DNA of 64,000 bases, from NCBI RefSeq assembly GCF_030272615.1, contig NC_081408.1, positions 335,078,793 through 335,142,792 on the forward strand. Reading direction: 5' to 3'. The notes under the pieces are model-generated. The model made no database searches and was not told the origin of the DNA. It saw nothing but the letters and a program-made list of their open reading frames with translations. The position numbers and the translations under genes are program-made. This stretch comes from Cryptomeria japonica (taxonomy: Eukaryota; Streptophyta; Pinopsida; Cupressales; Cupressaceae). Shown piece after piece: positions 47,401 through 60,197 of this stretch. Within the stretch, counting starts at the first letter, position 1. Each line of letters opens with the position of its first letter.

Positions 47401-47655
47401 CCGCCCACAGTCTGCGGCTCCCGCAGGCCGTGGACGTTGCCGCCCACAGTCTGCGGCTCCTGCAGGCCGTGGATGTCGCCGCCCATAGTCTGCGGCTCCT
47501 ACAGGCCATGGACGATGCCACCCACAGTCTGCGGTCCCTGTAGGCCATGGACGTCGCCGCCCACAGTCTGCGGGTTCCGCAGCCTATGGACGACGCCGCC
47601 CACAGCTGCGGGCTCCCACAAACTGTGGGCGTCGTTGCCCAAGGCTGCGGCCCCC
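47401..47655. repeat. GC-rich 39-bp minisatellite in the 3' LTR, 6 full units plus a partial
   Basis: Units of CCGCCCACAGTCTGCGGCTC-type sequence at 47401, 47440, 47479, 47518, 47557 and 47596, and a partial at 47635, each exactly 39 bases. Because 39 is 13 codons, frames on both strands stay open and give a 13-residue repeat (RRLWAATSTACRS-like on the element's sense strand). It is an island of high GC in very AT-rich DNA. Confidence 0.95.
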
Positions 47656-48809
47656 AACATACAGTGCTATATCTATTTAAAACCCCCCTTTTTTGTTTGG
47701 GGTTAAAATAAAATGCGAAATTTCTTTTTCTTAAATTTTTTTTTTATATATATTTTTCTATATATATATATATATTTTTCTATATATATATATATATAAG
47801 GGTATGACAATAGACACAGTTTTAACTTGAAATAAATAGATTTCACAACAATAAATTTAATATATGCATATATATATATATATATTTGAATGGTGTATTT
47901 AACAAGCTTACTAGATTTCCTTTTTTTTGTTTATAAATAGAATTATCAGGATAACATTTAAAGCAATAAGATATATATATATATATAACTACTTTTAGCT
48001 ATAACCCATTTAGGGAATCTTTGAGTTTATTATTTTTGTGAAACTTCAAAATGCATATGAAAGAATTCCTAATGTTATTTGCAGTTCGAATAATGGGGAA
48101 ATAATATATATTTTTTTTTAAAGAAAAAGGTTGAGGAAGTATATGTTGAATATTCTATTTTCTTTGTTTAAAAAAAAACAGTTTTCTGCAACTACATTTA
48201 CAATGCATCCTAACAGCAACTTAATGCATATATATTTTTTTGTAGGCATAATGAACTAAGACTAAATGCTAACCTTTTTGAAAAGAAATAGCCTACTATA
48301 CTATGTTTCATTTTCTGCATTAAATGGGAAAATAAATGACTGTTTAATTAAATTTACAGCAGCATAAATAACATAAAGGAATAGGTAGCCACAACTATTT
48401 TTTTTTTTTTTTCAGATTACACAGAATGCATCTCCTCTTTTTTTTTTCTTGTAAAACATGAAGATTTAAATACAAGCTAATACTATTCTTCTTTCTTTTT
48501 GCAAAACTAACCAAGTAGGAAAATTATATATTCCTTTAGCAAAGATAGATACAAGTAAATATGAATACAAATGGGTTTGAAAACCCAACAATATCTTTCT
48601 TTTCATGGTAATATAAATAAAATAATCACACTTCTTTTCTTGGAGATAAATACAACATAGCTCACATTCCCTTTTTTTTTTTTTTTACAAGCTACAACAT
48701 TGAATACATTTCTTTTTTTTTCTTCAACACTTTTCTTCAACATAAAACAGCAACAAGCTTTTTTCTTCTTTCTTTTCCCATCCTAAGCAACCTGCAATAA
48801 AATACAACT

Positions 48810-49429
48810 TTGACCATGGAGAGCTCACCTCCCAGCCTAGGCTTACTAGAAGCCACCCCCGAGCTTGGAGAACCAAGCACTAGATGGGTTACAAGCAAGC
48901 AAACAACACAACATATAGGGCATACACTCAACAAACATCTTCCCATCCCAAGCTACACTTCACCACACTTTGTGATGTTCATTCCACGGGTGGAAGTGGA
49001 CCAAGTACCATTGGAAAGATTGCAAGCCAAAAGAAACTACAATTCAAGCCACCTCATGGCAATACAAAATGCAACAAAAGATATATCCCCATACCTTATG
49101 CCCCCCAAAGACTCAAAGGCCTTATTTTCTCCGCTTATGACCCCCAAATGCATACACAAGGCTATGCAACAAGGGTCACAAAGGACATCCTTGAGATCAC
49201 TCTCCATAAGGAGAGCCTCTCACCCAAGGCTGTCATACTCCTTCCACCCCAAGACCATCCTACTCCCCCAAGAGTAGGAGATCTTGGACACTCCCAAAAA
49301 AAAACAAGAACACATAAACAAAACATAGAAATGAAAACTACACATTTTTCTTCTCCAACAACAATTTACATAAACACATCTTTTCCACAAGCATTTCTTT
49401 CCTTCAACAAAACAACACAACAAACATAA
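48810..49429 (+). other. Overlapping antisense open frames in the 3' LTR
   Basis: Two overlapping plus-strand frames (155 codons at 48810-49277; 181 codons at 48884-49429) lie antisense to the element. Both have counterparts in the other LTR (58194-58661; 58268-58690). There is no known domain. Conservation between LTRs of one young insertion is expected, so coding is unproven. Confidence 0.25.
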
Positions 49430-50812
49430 ACAACATAAATAAGAGGAGATAAAAACCAACCTTATTCTGCCAATAGGTATGCTAGATTTAGTTGGGGATG
49501 ACCTACCCAATTCCACACAAACTTTTCTCCAATCTTTACCAAAAATTCTATTCTACTACTAATTTTCAAAACAAAAGCATAATCTCCAAAAATGGAGAGT
49601 GGGTGATTACTCACTAAGTCTCCAATTCTTGCCTAAGAAGGCCTCTCACACACTTCCCAACCCCTTGGGTGAGGTGAGAGTTCCCATTGGTTGGTCTTCC
49701 CAAACTCTTACACATTACTAAAACTAGAAATGGAAAAGGTGAGAGAAGATGGGGAAGAGAGTTTGACATCAAAAGGGAAGGTTGTCTATCCTAGGAGGAA
49801 CTTTCTAAGTTGAATTTTCGCTCACCTTGGAAAAACCACTTTTTGAAGTGACTAAACAGTCACATGGGAGTAGTCACATGTTTCAAAATACCCCTAACCC
49901 ATAGGTATACCCTTTGGACCTTTGGAAAAGCGCTAAAACTGACCCTAGGAATCCATTTAACCCCTTAGAAACCCAACTGAAGTTTACCTACGGGTCAAAC
50001 CTGAGTTGACCACTCCCAAGACTCCCTACCCAAGGCTAAGTTGGGACCACACTCATGTTTTTGAATGGCTTTGGTAGAAACAAAACTCCCTCCAAGAGAC
50101 AAGTCAAAATCAATGACACTAATCAGCACATGTGTCAAGAGACACAATAAAAATACAATATAAAAATCACACATGGAATTTGTCTCTTGTAGGATTACAC
50201 ATATACATAAAAATTAATTTTAACACTCAAGCATCATACACTTCACAAATAAAATACATTAGAAATGGGGTGTTGTCTCTCCAAATAGACAACTCCTGGC
50301 TTAACAAACGTACATTGGTCTAGGTTTGGTTCTCCATATAAATTCCATGGTCACATGGATAATTTTCCTGCGCATCTCAATTAACACATTAGTAATTCCA
50401 AATAATCACAATTTTACATAATTAAATACATAGATTTCATTGCACATCAAACACTCATACATTGTCAACAATAATTCAATATCTCATTCAATTAAATTCG
50501 ATTTCACATAAGCAATTAACATAATTCTCAAAATTGAACCATTCATAGAATAAGCATCATCTTTCTATCATCAAAAATGAAGTTCTGCAATTCCAATAAT
50601 GACATTCACCGTATCAATGTAATTCTAATCTAGCAACATATAAAGTTTCATAATCATCATGCATAAAATAAAGCATCATTATATGTCAATGTGATCCAAA
50701 TCATGAAGTCATATAGGTTCTAAATCCATAAAGCATAAAATAAAGCATCCATAATAGTCTCAATATGCAAATAACTAAAAAATGCCAAATTGAGTTGGGG
50801 TAGGGCCTCACA

Positions 50813-50824
50813 CCCTCCCCCTCT
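50813..50824 (-). promoter_or_regulatory. Gypsy polypurine tract
   Basis: AGAGGGGGAGGG on the sense strand directly abuts the 3' LTR. It would prime plus-strand DNA synthesis. It overlaps the last codons of pol. Confidence 0.88.
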
Positions 50825-53800
50825 AGGCATGAACTTCCTCCTGGAGTTCATCAAAAAGGTGGGGGTATTGTGATCTCATACGTGCTGCATCCTCCCATGA
50901 GGCTGTGACCTCATCATAGCAATCCCACTGGACCCTAACCTGGTCCAGCTCTCGACCTCGAAGGCCCAGCATCCGGCGTGCCAAAATGCGAATGGGCTCC
51001 GAAGCTAGCTGCCCATCCAACTCCACCTGCAAGGCATCCCAATCTAGAATATGAGACTCATCATAGATATACTTCCTCAAAACCGAAACATGAAACACAT
51101 CGTGGATGCATGACAGGCTAGGTGGCAATGCTAGATGGTAGGCAACTGGTCCTATCCTCTCAAGGATCTCAAATGGTCCTACAAATCGAGGTGCGAGCTT
51201 AGAACCCTTTCCATATCGGATTGGACTCTTATGCGGTCGCACTCTCAAGAAGACTCTGTCTCCAACCAAGTAGCTACAATCTATCCTCTTCGCATCTGCA
51301 TATTTCTTCTGTCTATCCTATGCCTCTCTAAGACGCTGCCTAATCAAATCCACCTACTGTTCCATATCCTGAACTATCTCTAGACCAATAGCAACTCTAT
51401 CCTCTATGCAGTCCCAACTCAATGGTGTCCTACAAGGTCTGCCATATAATGCCTGATAGGGTGGCATCCCCAAGGACGTGTGATGCCCATTGTTATAGGC
51501 AAACTCCACTAAGGGAAGGTACTCTTCCCATCTGGTTTGGTGATCCATGACATACATGCGAAGCATATCCTCCAACACCTGATTAACTCTCTCTATCTAG
51601 CCATCCGTTTCCGGATGATAGGCTATACTGAAATTGAGCTTGGTGCCCATAGCTGCCTGTAATGCCTTCCAAAAGGAAGACGTGAAGAGGGAATCCCTGT
51701 CACAAATGATCTTACGTGGAACACCATGAAGTCTAACAATGTCTCGCAAAAACACCTATGCTACTGCTGGTGCTGTGAAGGTGGTATGAACTGGTGAAAA
51801 GTGAGCCACTTTGGTCAACTTGTCAACCGTCACCAAGATGGCATCATGGCGGTGAGATGACATAGGGAGACCAATGATGAATTCCATGGATATAGTATCC
51901 CACTTCCACTCTGGTATAGCATGAGATTGGAGCAACCCACCTGGATGGCAGTGCTCCGCCTTGACTCTCTGACACTCAAGGCATCAGGCTACCAACTCGG
52001 CAATAAGCTGTTGCATTCTTGGCCAATGGTATAATTCCCTCAAGTCTACATGCAACTTCCTGACCCTGGGATGTGCTGCATAAGGAGCTCTATGAGCCTC
52101 TGTGATAATGAACTCCCGCAATCCCCCGGAAGAAGGTACATAGATGCGCCCTCTATGGAATAATAAACCATCGGACTCTAAGGAATAATCCACATATTTC
52201 CCTTCTAAAGTTTCTTGAGATCGTAAAGCCTGACAAACCTCTAAGTACCATCTGTCCTCTGGCAACTGCTGCATGATCCGATCTCTCAAATCCATGCTCA
52301 TAGATATGGTGTATACCTCATGACGTCTCCTACTCAAAGCATCTACTACTACATTTTCCTTCCCTTTGATGTAGTGAGCATCAAAATCATACTCACACAA
52401 GAATTCCATCCATCTCCTCTAACGTGCATTAAGATTCGGCTGAGTAAATATGTACTGAAGGCTCTGATGGTCTGAGTGCAACTCAAAATGATGACCCAAA
52501 AGAAAATGTCTCCATCTCACAAGTGCATGCACAACTACTGCAAGCTCAAGGTCATGAGTAGGGTAATTAAGCTCGTGAGTCTTGAGTTTCCTAGACTCAA
52601 AAGCTATAGCTCTGCCACTCTGCATAAGTACTGCTCCTAAACCCTCTAGGGAAGCATCTGTGCAAACCATGAAATCAGCTGAAGGATCTGGTACTACAAG
52701 GATAGGTGTGGTAGTAAGTGCCTTTTTAAGTTCTTGAAAGGCCTTCTCGCACTTCTCCGTCCACTCAAACTTCTTCCCTTTGCGCTGAAGAGAAGTGATA
52801 GGATGAGCAACTCTAGAGAATCCCTCAACAAAATGTTGATAATAACTTGCTAAGCCCATGAAGCTCCTGACCTCTGTCACACTGGTAGGTGCTGGCCAAT
52901 CCATAATGGCTCTAATCTTTGATGGGTCTACTGAGATCCCATCCCCGGATATAACATGACCAAGGTACTTGACCTCTGTTCTAAAGAAAGCACACTTCGA
53001 CAAACTGCCATACAACTGATTATCCCTCAAACACTGCAAAACCTGTCTCAAGTGCTCCTCATGTTCCTCCTCATTCCGTGAATATATCAATATGTCGTCG
53101 AGAAACACAATCATAAAATGATCAAGGAATGTACGGAATACTCCATTTATGAGACTCATAAAAACTGCTGGGGCATTCGTAAGACCGAATGGGACCACAA
53201 TGAACTCATAGTGGCCATATCTAGTGTGAAATGCGGTCTTGTGGATATCACTATCCACTATCCTCAACTGATGGTACCCTGACTTTAGATCAATCTTGGA
53301 AAATATTTTGGCACCTTGAAGTTGGTCAAATAAATCATCGATCCTAGGCAATGGATATCGGTTCTTGATAGTTACTTTGTTCAACTGACGGTAATCCATG
53401 CATAATCGGAGAGATCCATCCTTCTTCTTCACGAAGATGACTGGTGCACCCCAAGGGGATGCACTAGGGCGAATGTGGCCCTTTTCTAGGAGTTCCTCAA
53501 GCTGTATCTTGAGCTCATTAAGCTCATTTGTGGTCATTCTATATGGTGCTCTAGAAATTGGTTCGACTCCTGGAACAAGGTCTATATGAAAATCAATCTC
53601 TCTACGGGGTGGCATACTTGGTAACTCTAAAGGAAATACATCTGAAAATTCCTTAAGGATAGGATGGTCGTCAATAGATGGTTCCTTTTCCTCTTCTTCT
53701 TCTCTATCACTAATGGTGATGGCAAATAACTGACATCCCCTTCGCATGCTCTGCTTAAGCTGCATGGTGGAGATCATACGAAGGGACACGGGTCTTTGAA

Positions 53801-54356
53801 TTCCAGTGATCACTATGGGAGAGCCATGATCATCCTCACACTCAATCCTTTTCAGGCAACAATCCATCTTGGCTCTGTGGACATAAAGCCAATCCATGCC
53901 AAGTACGATGCCATATGATCCGAGTGGTGTAACTCTAAGGTCTACTAAGGTGGTGGTATTACCAATCTGAAGCTGACAACCCTTAACCTCTAATTCCACT
54001 GACACTCTAGCCCCTGAAGCTAATTCCACTTCCCAACTGACCTCTTGTCTAATTGCCACTAGCCCGCAATGCTCCACAACCAATGGAGATATAAAAGAGT
54101 CAGTAGCTCCTGAATCAAATAATATAGATACATTGCTACCTCTAATCATACCTGCTACCTCAATAACCGTGGCCTGATGCTCTGCCTGGCGGTTGTCAAC
54201 CGCTGTGAAGACCCTATGGGACTTGCCCATATCTCCAACTGTCAGCTTTGATGCTGCCATCCTCTGATTCCCTGCCATCTGACCCTGAGGACACTCTCTC
54301 ACCATGTGTCCCATGGCTCCACATGTGAAGCAAGCGCCACGTGCTTGAAACTGCAC
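50823..54356 (-). pseudogene. pol: Gypsy pol: protease, RT, RNase H, integrase and chromodomain, broken by TAG stops
   Basis: The first 645 codons (54356-52419) are open. They hold the zinc knuckle [14 protein letters not shown], protease [14 protein letters not shown] with [42 protein letters not shown], the catalytic FLDDILIYS, and RNase H starting [14 protein letters not shown]. Stops at 52419-52421, 51984-51986, 51756-51758, 51597-51599, 51354-51356 and 51318-51320 cut the rest. That part has KGKENVVVDALSRR, the H2C2 zinc region, integrase with [13 protein letters not shown] and FAYNNGHHTSLGMPPYQALYGR, a GPFEILERIGPVAYHLALP tail, and a chromodomain-like end (VQWDCYDEVTASWEDAARMRSQYPHLF split here for length). 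Five of these stops are TAG for CAG and one is TGA for CGA. The chromodomain is thought to target integration to heterochromatin. Confidence 0.95.
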
Positions 54357-55587
54357 TCCCTGTGGTTTGGAGAAAGACTGCCCCCTGTCTTGCTAGAACC
54401 ACTATACCCACCTCTGGAGGACTACTAAGTCCTCGCCGGAGGTGTGTAAGGAGCCTGAGATCTCTAATCTCGCCTCTGACCCTGTGACTGCCACTGCTTG
54501 GGCTTTGTGCCCTGCTGACTCTGCGGAGGCCTTTGCCTCTAGTTTTGCTGTGACTGCTATGGAGGAGGGGGTTTGGAGAACCTCGATGAGTGCCTATTGT
54601 TACCTTTCCAATGGGGTTTCTGAAACCCATAAGTCTGTGGTGTAGGGTTACGGTTCTGGAACCGATCCTTCGAGTCCTATGGTTTGACCTGAATCTCTTC
54701 GGCTATCAAAGCCTTCTCCACGGAACCCAAAGGCTCCCTGGAGCGGCCATTCTCACTAGTCCTGCTATGCCAGAATTCAATCCTCTGATAAATTGGTTGA
54801 CGAGAAGCTTCTCATCTTTCAGGTAGTCTACATAAGGCAAGAGTTCAAAGAACTTGTTCTCGTACTGGGTCACTGAAAGACCCTTCTGCTGGAGGTCATG
54901 AAACTCATCCACCCTACGTTGTCTGAAATGCTCTGATAAGTACCTCTCTATGAATCTCTCTGTGAAAATCTCCCAAGTGAGGGTCTCTATCTCTAAGCCA
55001 CACTTATATTCTTCCTGTCTCCACCATGTGGAGGCTATCGCTCGCTATAGGTGAACCGCTACATGTGATTTTAGATTGCTCTCATAAGAGCACAATGCAA
55101 AGCACCTATCTAGGCTTAAAAGCCATGCCTCTGCTTCTACCCCGTTGGTAGATCCCCCAAAAGATGGTGGCTGAAGATGCATAACCTCTCTGATTAGATC
55201 CCCTGGATCCCGACGTGCCCTCTCAATGTATACTGGTGCTACGGCTCGAGGTGGTGCTGGTAGGTGAATGGATTCGGGCTCATGCTCAGCCTGACTCTCT
55301 ACAGGATTAGGAGGTGGACTCCTACTCTGTTCCCATTCTACTGTTCTATGGCTTCCTGAGTTGTGATTCTCAACACTGTGATCTACTGCCGGAAGCCTAT
55401 CCTGAACTATGCCAATTAGGTTCTGAAGAGCTACCAAGATGTCTCGGTTTGGGTCAACTGATCGCTCGGGAGGAGCTGCTGGGTTCACTTCCTGAACCGA
55501 TTCCTCCCTAATGACCTCTTCGCGTGCCATGCGTTCACGCCTAGGGCCTCTACCACGTTTGCGAGCTTGTCGCGTAGTTGGAGGCAT
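54357..55587 (-). pseudogene. gag: Gypsy gag, broken
   Basis: ATG at 55587 opens MPPTTRQARKRGRGPRRERM, a basic start typical of Tekay gag. The capsid part has EAWLLSLDRCFALCSYES, a TAG at 55045-55047, then RAIASTWWRQEEYKCG, FIERYLSEHFRQRR, EFHDLQQKGLSVTQYENKF and NQFIRGLNSGI. A Gln-rich linker near 54400-54560 contains several more TAGs in place of Gln and a frameshift. Gag and pol would normally be one frame here, with the zinc knuckle at the start of the 645-codon open stretch. Confidence 0.9.
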
Positions 55588-55740
55588 CCTTTTAAGAAAA
55601 TAAAATAAAATGAAATAAATAACTATTTTAGGAGAAATATTTTAGCTAATTTAAAAATACATATAATAAAAATAAATACAATTTAATTAATTAAATAATT
55701 ATAGCGAAATGTAATGGAGTAAGGTTCCTAGTGTTGGTAA

Positions 55741-55756
55741 CCTTGCTCTGATACCA
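55741..55756 (-). promoter_or_regulatory. Gypsy primer-binding site
   Basis: Sense-strand TGGTATCAGAGCAAGG, three bases after the 5' LTR end, is complementary to the initiator tRNA-Met 3' end. The leader between it and gag (55588-55740) is AT-rich. Confidence 0.93.
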
Positions 55757-55759
55757 AAA

Positions 55760-56347
55760 TGTCATGCCCAAACTTTTGGGCACAAATAGAATAATTTTTT
55801 TTTTCAAAATACTCTACTAAGTACGATTAACTTAAATAAAATAATGCAACTCAGTTTGGTCTTAACTATATTTTGAGTGAATCAAACCATTAATTTAATT
55901 TGGTGATAAAATTAACTACGTTATAAGCGAGCTAATATTTCCTCAAAATAATTTTTTTTTCACTAATCTTCCAATATTAAGTAATTACACTCTCTAGCAA
56001 TTAATCTCAAACTTGAATTATAATTTCCAAGATTATTTGACTAATGATCTCTTATAGTTCTCTATTTACCCAGGGCCTAAATAAAAGGATCTACTTATTA
56101 AATTTAACAACCCTGTCAAATAAGCACTCCATAAATTCAAATACTTTATAAAATTTGAAATTTAAATGTGCCACCTGACCCTACAATTATCATTGTGTTA
56201 TTATTTTTTTTTTAAGGGTCTATTCTACCCAAGAATTTAAAATCTTCCTCTTACAAATGCTCCTACATTTATTTACAATTTAAACGAGCATTAGTTAATT
56301 TTACAACTAACTAATTAAATTTCAACAACTATAACAAATTTAAATTA

Positions 56348-56387
<40 letters not shown>

Positions 56388-56393
56388 TAATGG

Positions 56394-56444
<51 letters not shown>

Positions 56445-57319
56445 TTATAAGAATATTCTAGAAAGAGGGGGGGATAGTTCTTATTTTATTTTATTATTTT
56501 ACCCCTTTTGTTATCACTCCCACACACACACATCTTAGTTTAAAACCTAAATGTGTTTGCCCTAACCCGAAAATAGGGTTAGGGCATGTGTGTAAAAATA
56601 TACTTATTTTTTTTTGTGTGTGTGTTCTGTGTGTATCTCCTTAAATTTTGTAAGTGTGTGTGTGCAGGTGAAGGTTGGGCAGCGGCCATGGGAGGCGGTG
56701 CGCGAAGGGCCGAACCGGGCTGTTTAATGGCCGAGCGGAGGGGCGTATACCCTCTCTTTTTTTTTTTCTATTTGCGGGCGTAGGGGAAGGCAGTGCGGGG
56801 GTACCGCGGGCTGCGGACAGTGCCGCCCACAGTCTGCGGCTCCCGCAGGCCATGGACGTCGCCGCCCACAGTCTGCGGCTCCCGCAGGCCGTGGACGACG
56901 CCACCCACAGTCTGCGGTCCCCACAGGCCATGGACGTGGCCGCCCACAGTTTGCGGGTTCCGTAGCCTGTGGACGGCACCGCCCATAGCTGCGGGCTCCC
57001 GCAGACTATGGGCGTCGCCGCCCAAGGCTGCGGCCCCCAACATACAGTGCGATATCTATTTAAAACCCCCCTTTTTTGGGCGGGGTTAAAATAAAATGCG
57101 AAATTTCTTTTTCTTAAATTTTTTTTTAATATATATTTTTCTATATGTATATATAAGGGTATGACAATATACACAGTTTTAACTTGAAATAAACAGATTT
57201 AACAAGAATAAATTTTATATATATATATATATATATTTGAATGGTGTATTTAACAAGCTTACTAGATTTCCTTTTTTTTGTTTATAAATAGAATTATCAG
57301 GATAACATTTAAAGCAATA

Positions 57320-57375
<56 letters not shown>

Positions 57376-60192
57376 CTACTTTTAGCTATAACCCATTTAG
57401 GGAATCTTTGAGTTTATTATTTTTGTGAAACTTCAAAATGCATATGAAAGAATTCCTAATGTTATTTGCAGTTTGAATAATGGGGAAATAATATTTTTTT
57501 TTTTTTAAAGAAAAAGGTTGAGGAAGTATATGTTGAATATTCTTTTTCTTTGTTTAAAATAAAACAGTTTTCTGCAACTACATTTACAATGCATCCTAAC
57601 AGCAACTTAATGCATATATATTTTTTTGTAGGCATAATGAACTAAGACTAAATGCTAACCTTTTTGAAAAGAAATAGCCTACTATACTATGTTTCATTTT
57701 CTGCATTAAATGGGAAAATAAATGATTGTTTAATTAAATTTACAGCAGCATAAATAACATAAAGGAATAGGTAGTGACAACTAATTTTTTTTTTTTTCAG
57801 ATTACACAGAATGCATCTACTCTTTTTTTTTTCTTGTAAAACATGAAGATTTAAATACAAGCTAATACTATTCTTCTTTCTTTTTGCAAAACTAACCAAG
57901 TAGGAAAATTATATATTCCTTTAGCAAAGATAGATACAAGTAAATATGAATACAAATGGGTTTGAAAACCCAACAATATCTTTCTTTTCATGGTAATATA
58001 AATAAAATAATCACACTTCTTTTCTTGGAGATAAATACAACATAGCTCAGATTCCCTTTTTTTTTTTTTTACAAGCTACAACATTGAATACATTTCTTTT
58101 TTTTTCTTCAACACTTTTCTTCAACATAAAATAGCAACAAGCTTTTTTCTTCTTTCTTTTCCCATCCTAAGCAACTTGCAATAAAATACAACTTTGACCA
58201 TGGAGAGCTCACCTCCCAGCCTAGGCTTACTAGAAGCCACCCCCGAGCTTGGAGAACCAAGCACTAGATGGGTTACAAGCAAGCAAACAACACAACATAT
58301 AGGGCATACACTCAACAAACATCTTCCCATCCCAAGCTACACTTCACCACACTTTGTGATGTTCATTCCATGGGTGGAAGTGGACCAAGTACCATTGGGG
58401 AGATTGCAAGCCAAAAGAAACTACAATTCAAGCCACCTCATGGCAATACAAAATGCAACAAAAGATACATCCCCATACCTTATGCCCCCCAAAGACTCAA
58501 AGGCCTTATTTTCTCCCCTTATGACCCCCAAATGCATATACAAGGCTATGCAACAAGGGTCACAAAGGACATCCTTGAGATCACTCTCCATAAGGAGAGC
58601 CTCTCACCCAAGGCTGTCATACTCCTTCCACCCCAAGACCATCCTACTCCCCCAAGAGTAGGAGATCTTGGACACTCCAAAAAAAAATAAGAACACATAA
58701 ACAAAACATAGAAATGAAAACTACACATTTTTCTTCTCCAACAACAATTTACATAAACACGTCTTTTCCACAAGCATTTCTTTCCTTCAACAAAACAACA
58801 CAACAAACATAAACAACATAAATAAGAGGAGATAAAAACCAACCTTATTCTGTCAATAGGTATGCTAGATTTAGTTGGGGATGAGCTGCCCAATTCCACA
58901 CAAACTTTTCTCCAATCTTTACCAAAAATTCTATTCTACTACTAATTTTCAAAACAAAAGCATAATCTCCAAAAATGGAGAGTGGGTGATTACTCACTAA
59001 GTCTCCAATTCTTGCCTAAGAAGGCCTCTCACATACTTCCCAACCCCTTGGGTGAGGTGAGAGTTCCCATTGGTTGCTCTTCCTAAAATCTTACACATTA
59101 CTAAAACTGGAAAGGGAAAAGGTGAGAGAAGATGGGGAAGAGAGTTTGACATCAAAAGGGAAGGTTGTCTATCCTAGGAGGAACTTTCTAAGTTGAATTT
59201 TCGCTCACCTTGGAAAAACCACTTTTTGAAGTGACTAAACAGTCACATGGGAGTAGTCACATGTTTCAAAATACCCCTCACCCATAGGTATACCCTTTGG
59301 ACCTTTGGAAAAGCCCTAAAACTGACCCTAGGAGTCCATTTAACCCCTTAGAAACCCAACTGAAGTTTACCTACGGGTCAAACCTAAGTTGACCACTCCC
59401 AAGACTCCCTACCCAAGGCTAAGTTGGGACCACACTCATGTTTTTGAATGGCTTTGGTAGAAACAAAACTCCCTCCAAGAGACAAGTCAAAATCAATGAC
59501 ACTAATCAGCACGTGTCAAGAGACACAATAAAAATACAATATAAAAATCACACATGGAATTTGTCTCTTGTAGGATTACACATATACATAAAAATTAATT
59601 TTAACACTCAAGCATCATACACTTCACAAATAAAATATATTACAAATGGGGTGTTTTCTTTCCAAATAGACAACTCCCGGCTTAACAAACGTACATTGGT
59701 CTAGGTTTGGTTCGCCATATAAATTCCATGGTCACATGGATAATTTTCCTGCGCATCTCAATTAACACATTAGTAATTCCAAATAATCACAATTATACAT
59801 AATTAAATACATAGATTTCATTGCACATCAAACACTCATACATTGTCAACAATAATTCAATATCTCATTCAATTAAATTCGATTTCACATAAGCAATTAA
59901 CATAATTCTCAAAATTGAACCATTCATAGAATAAGCATCATCTTTCTATCATCAAAAATGAAGTCCTGCAATTCCAATAATGACATTCACCATATCAATG
60001 TAATTCTAAGCTAGCAACATATAATGTTTCATAATCATCATGCATAAAATAAAGCATCATTATATTTCAATGTGATCCAAATCATGAAGTCATATAGGTT
60101 CTAAATCCATAAAGCATAAAATAAAGCATCCATAATAGTCTCAATATGCAAATAACTGAAAATGTCAAACTGAGTCGGGGTAGGGCCTCACA
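55760..60192 (-). repeat. 5' LTR of the gypsy element
   Basis: 4433 bp, paired with 46344-50812. It differs mainly in microsatellite length (TA tracts at 56350-56437 and 57322-57370) and has one fewer 39-bp unit (56823-57038). Confidence 0.95.
56823..57038. repeat. GC-rich 39-bp minisatellite in the 5' LTR, 5 full units plus a partial
   Basis: Units at 56823, 56862, 56901, 56940 and 56979, and a partial at 57018. Unit-by-unit comparison suggests that one unit of the CTCCTGCAGG/CTCCTACAGG type was gained in the 3' LTR or lost here. Confidence 0.95.
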
Positions 60193-60197
60193 AAATG
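60193..60197. repeat. Target-site duplication AAATG, right copy (gypsy)
   Basis: Matches AAATG at 46339-46343 on the other side of the element. Copia-3 coding sequence continues directly. Confidence 0.93.

Larger units (their letters stand above)
46344..50812 (-). repeat. 3' LTR of the gypsy element
   Basis: 4469 bp, plus-strand start TGTCATGCCCAAAC, end GGGCCTCACA. It contains (TA)n tracts (about 46966-47020 and 47757-47796), a GC-rich minisatellite (47401-47655) and overlapping open frames at 48810-49429. It is paired with 55760-60192. Confidence 0.95.
46344..60192 (-). mobile_element. Chromovirus (Tekay/Del-like gypsy) with ~4.45-kb LTRs
   Basis: The element is 13,849 bp on the minus strand with terminal TG...CA, LTRs at 46344-50812 and 55760-60192, a tRNA-Met primer site, a polypurine tract, and an exact AAATG duplication (46339-46343 and 60193-60197). 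Gag-PR-RT-RH-IN order with a C-terminal chromodomain places it in the gypsy chromoviruses. The LTRs differ by about 2% over ~330 bases compared by hand, so this is the youngest insertion seen. Its coding region nevertheless has ten or more premature stops, nearly all TAG at expected CAG codons. Confidence 0.95.
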
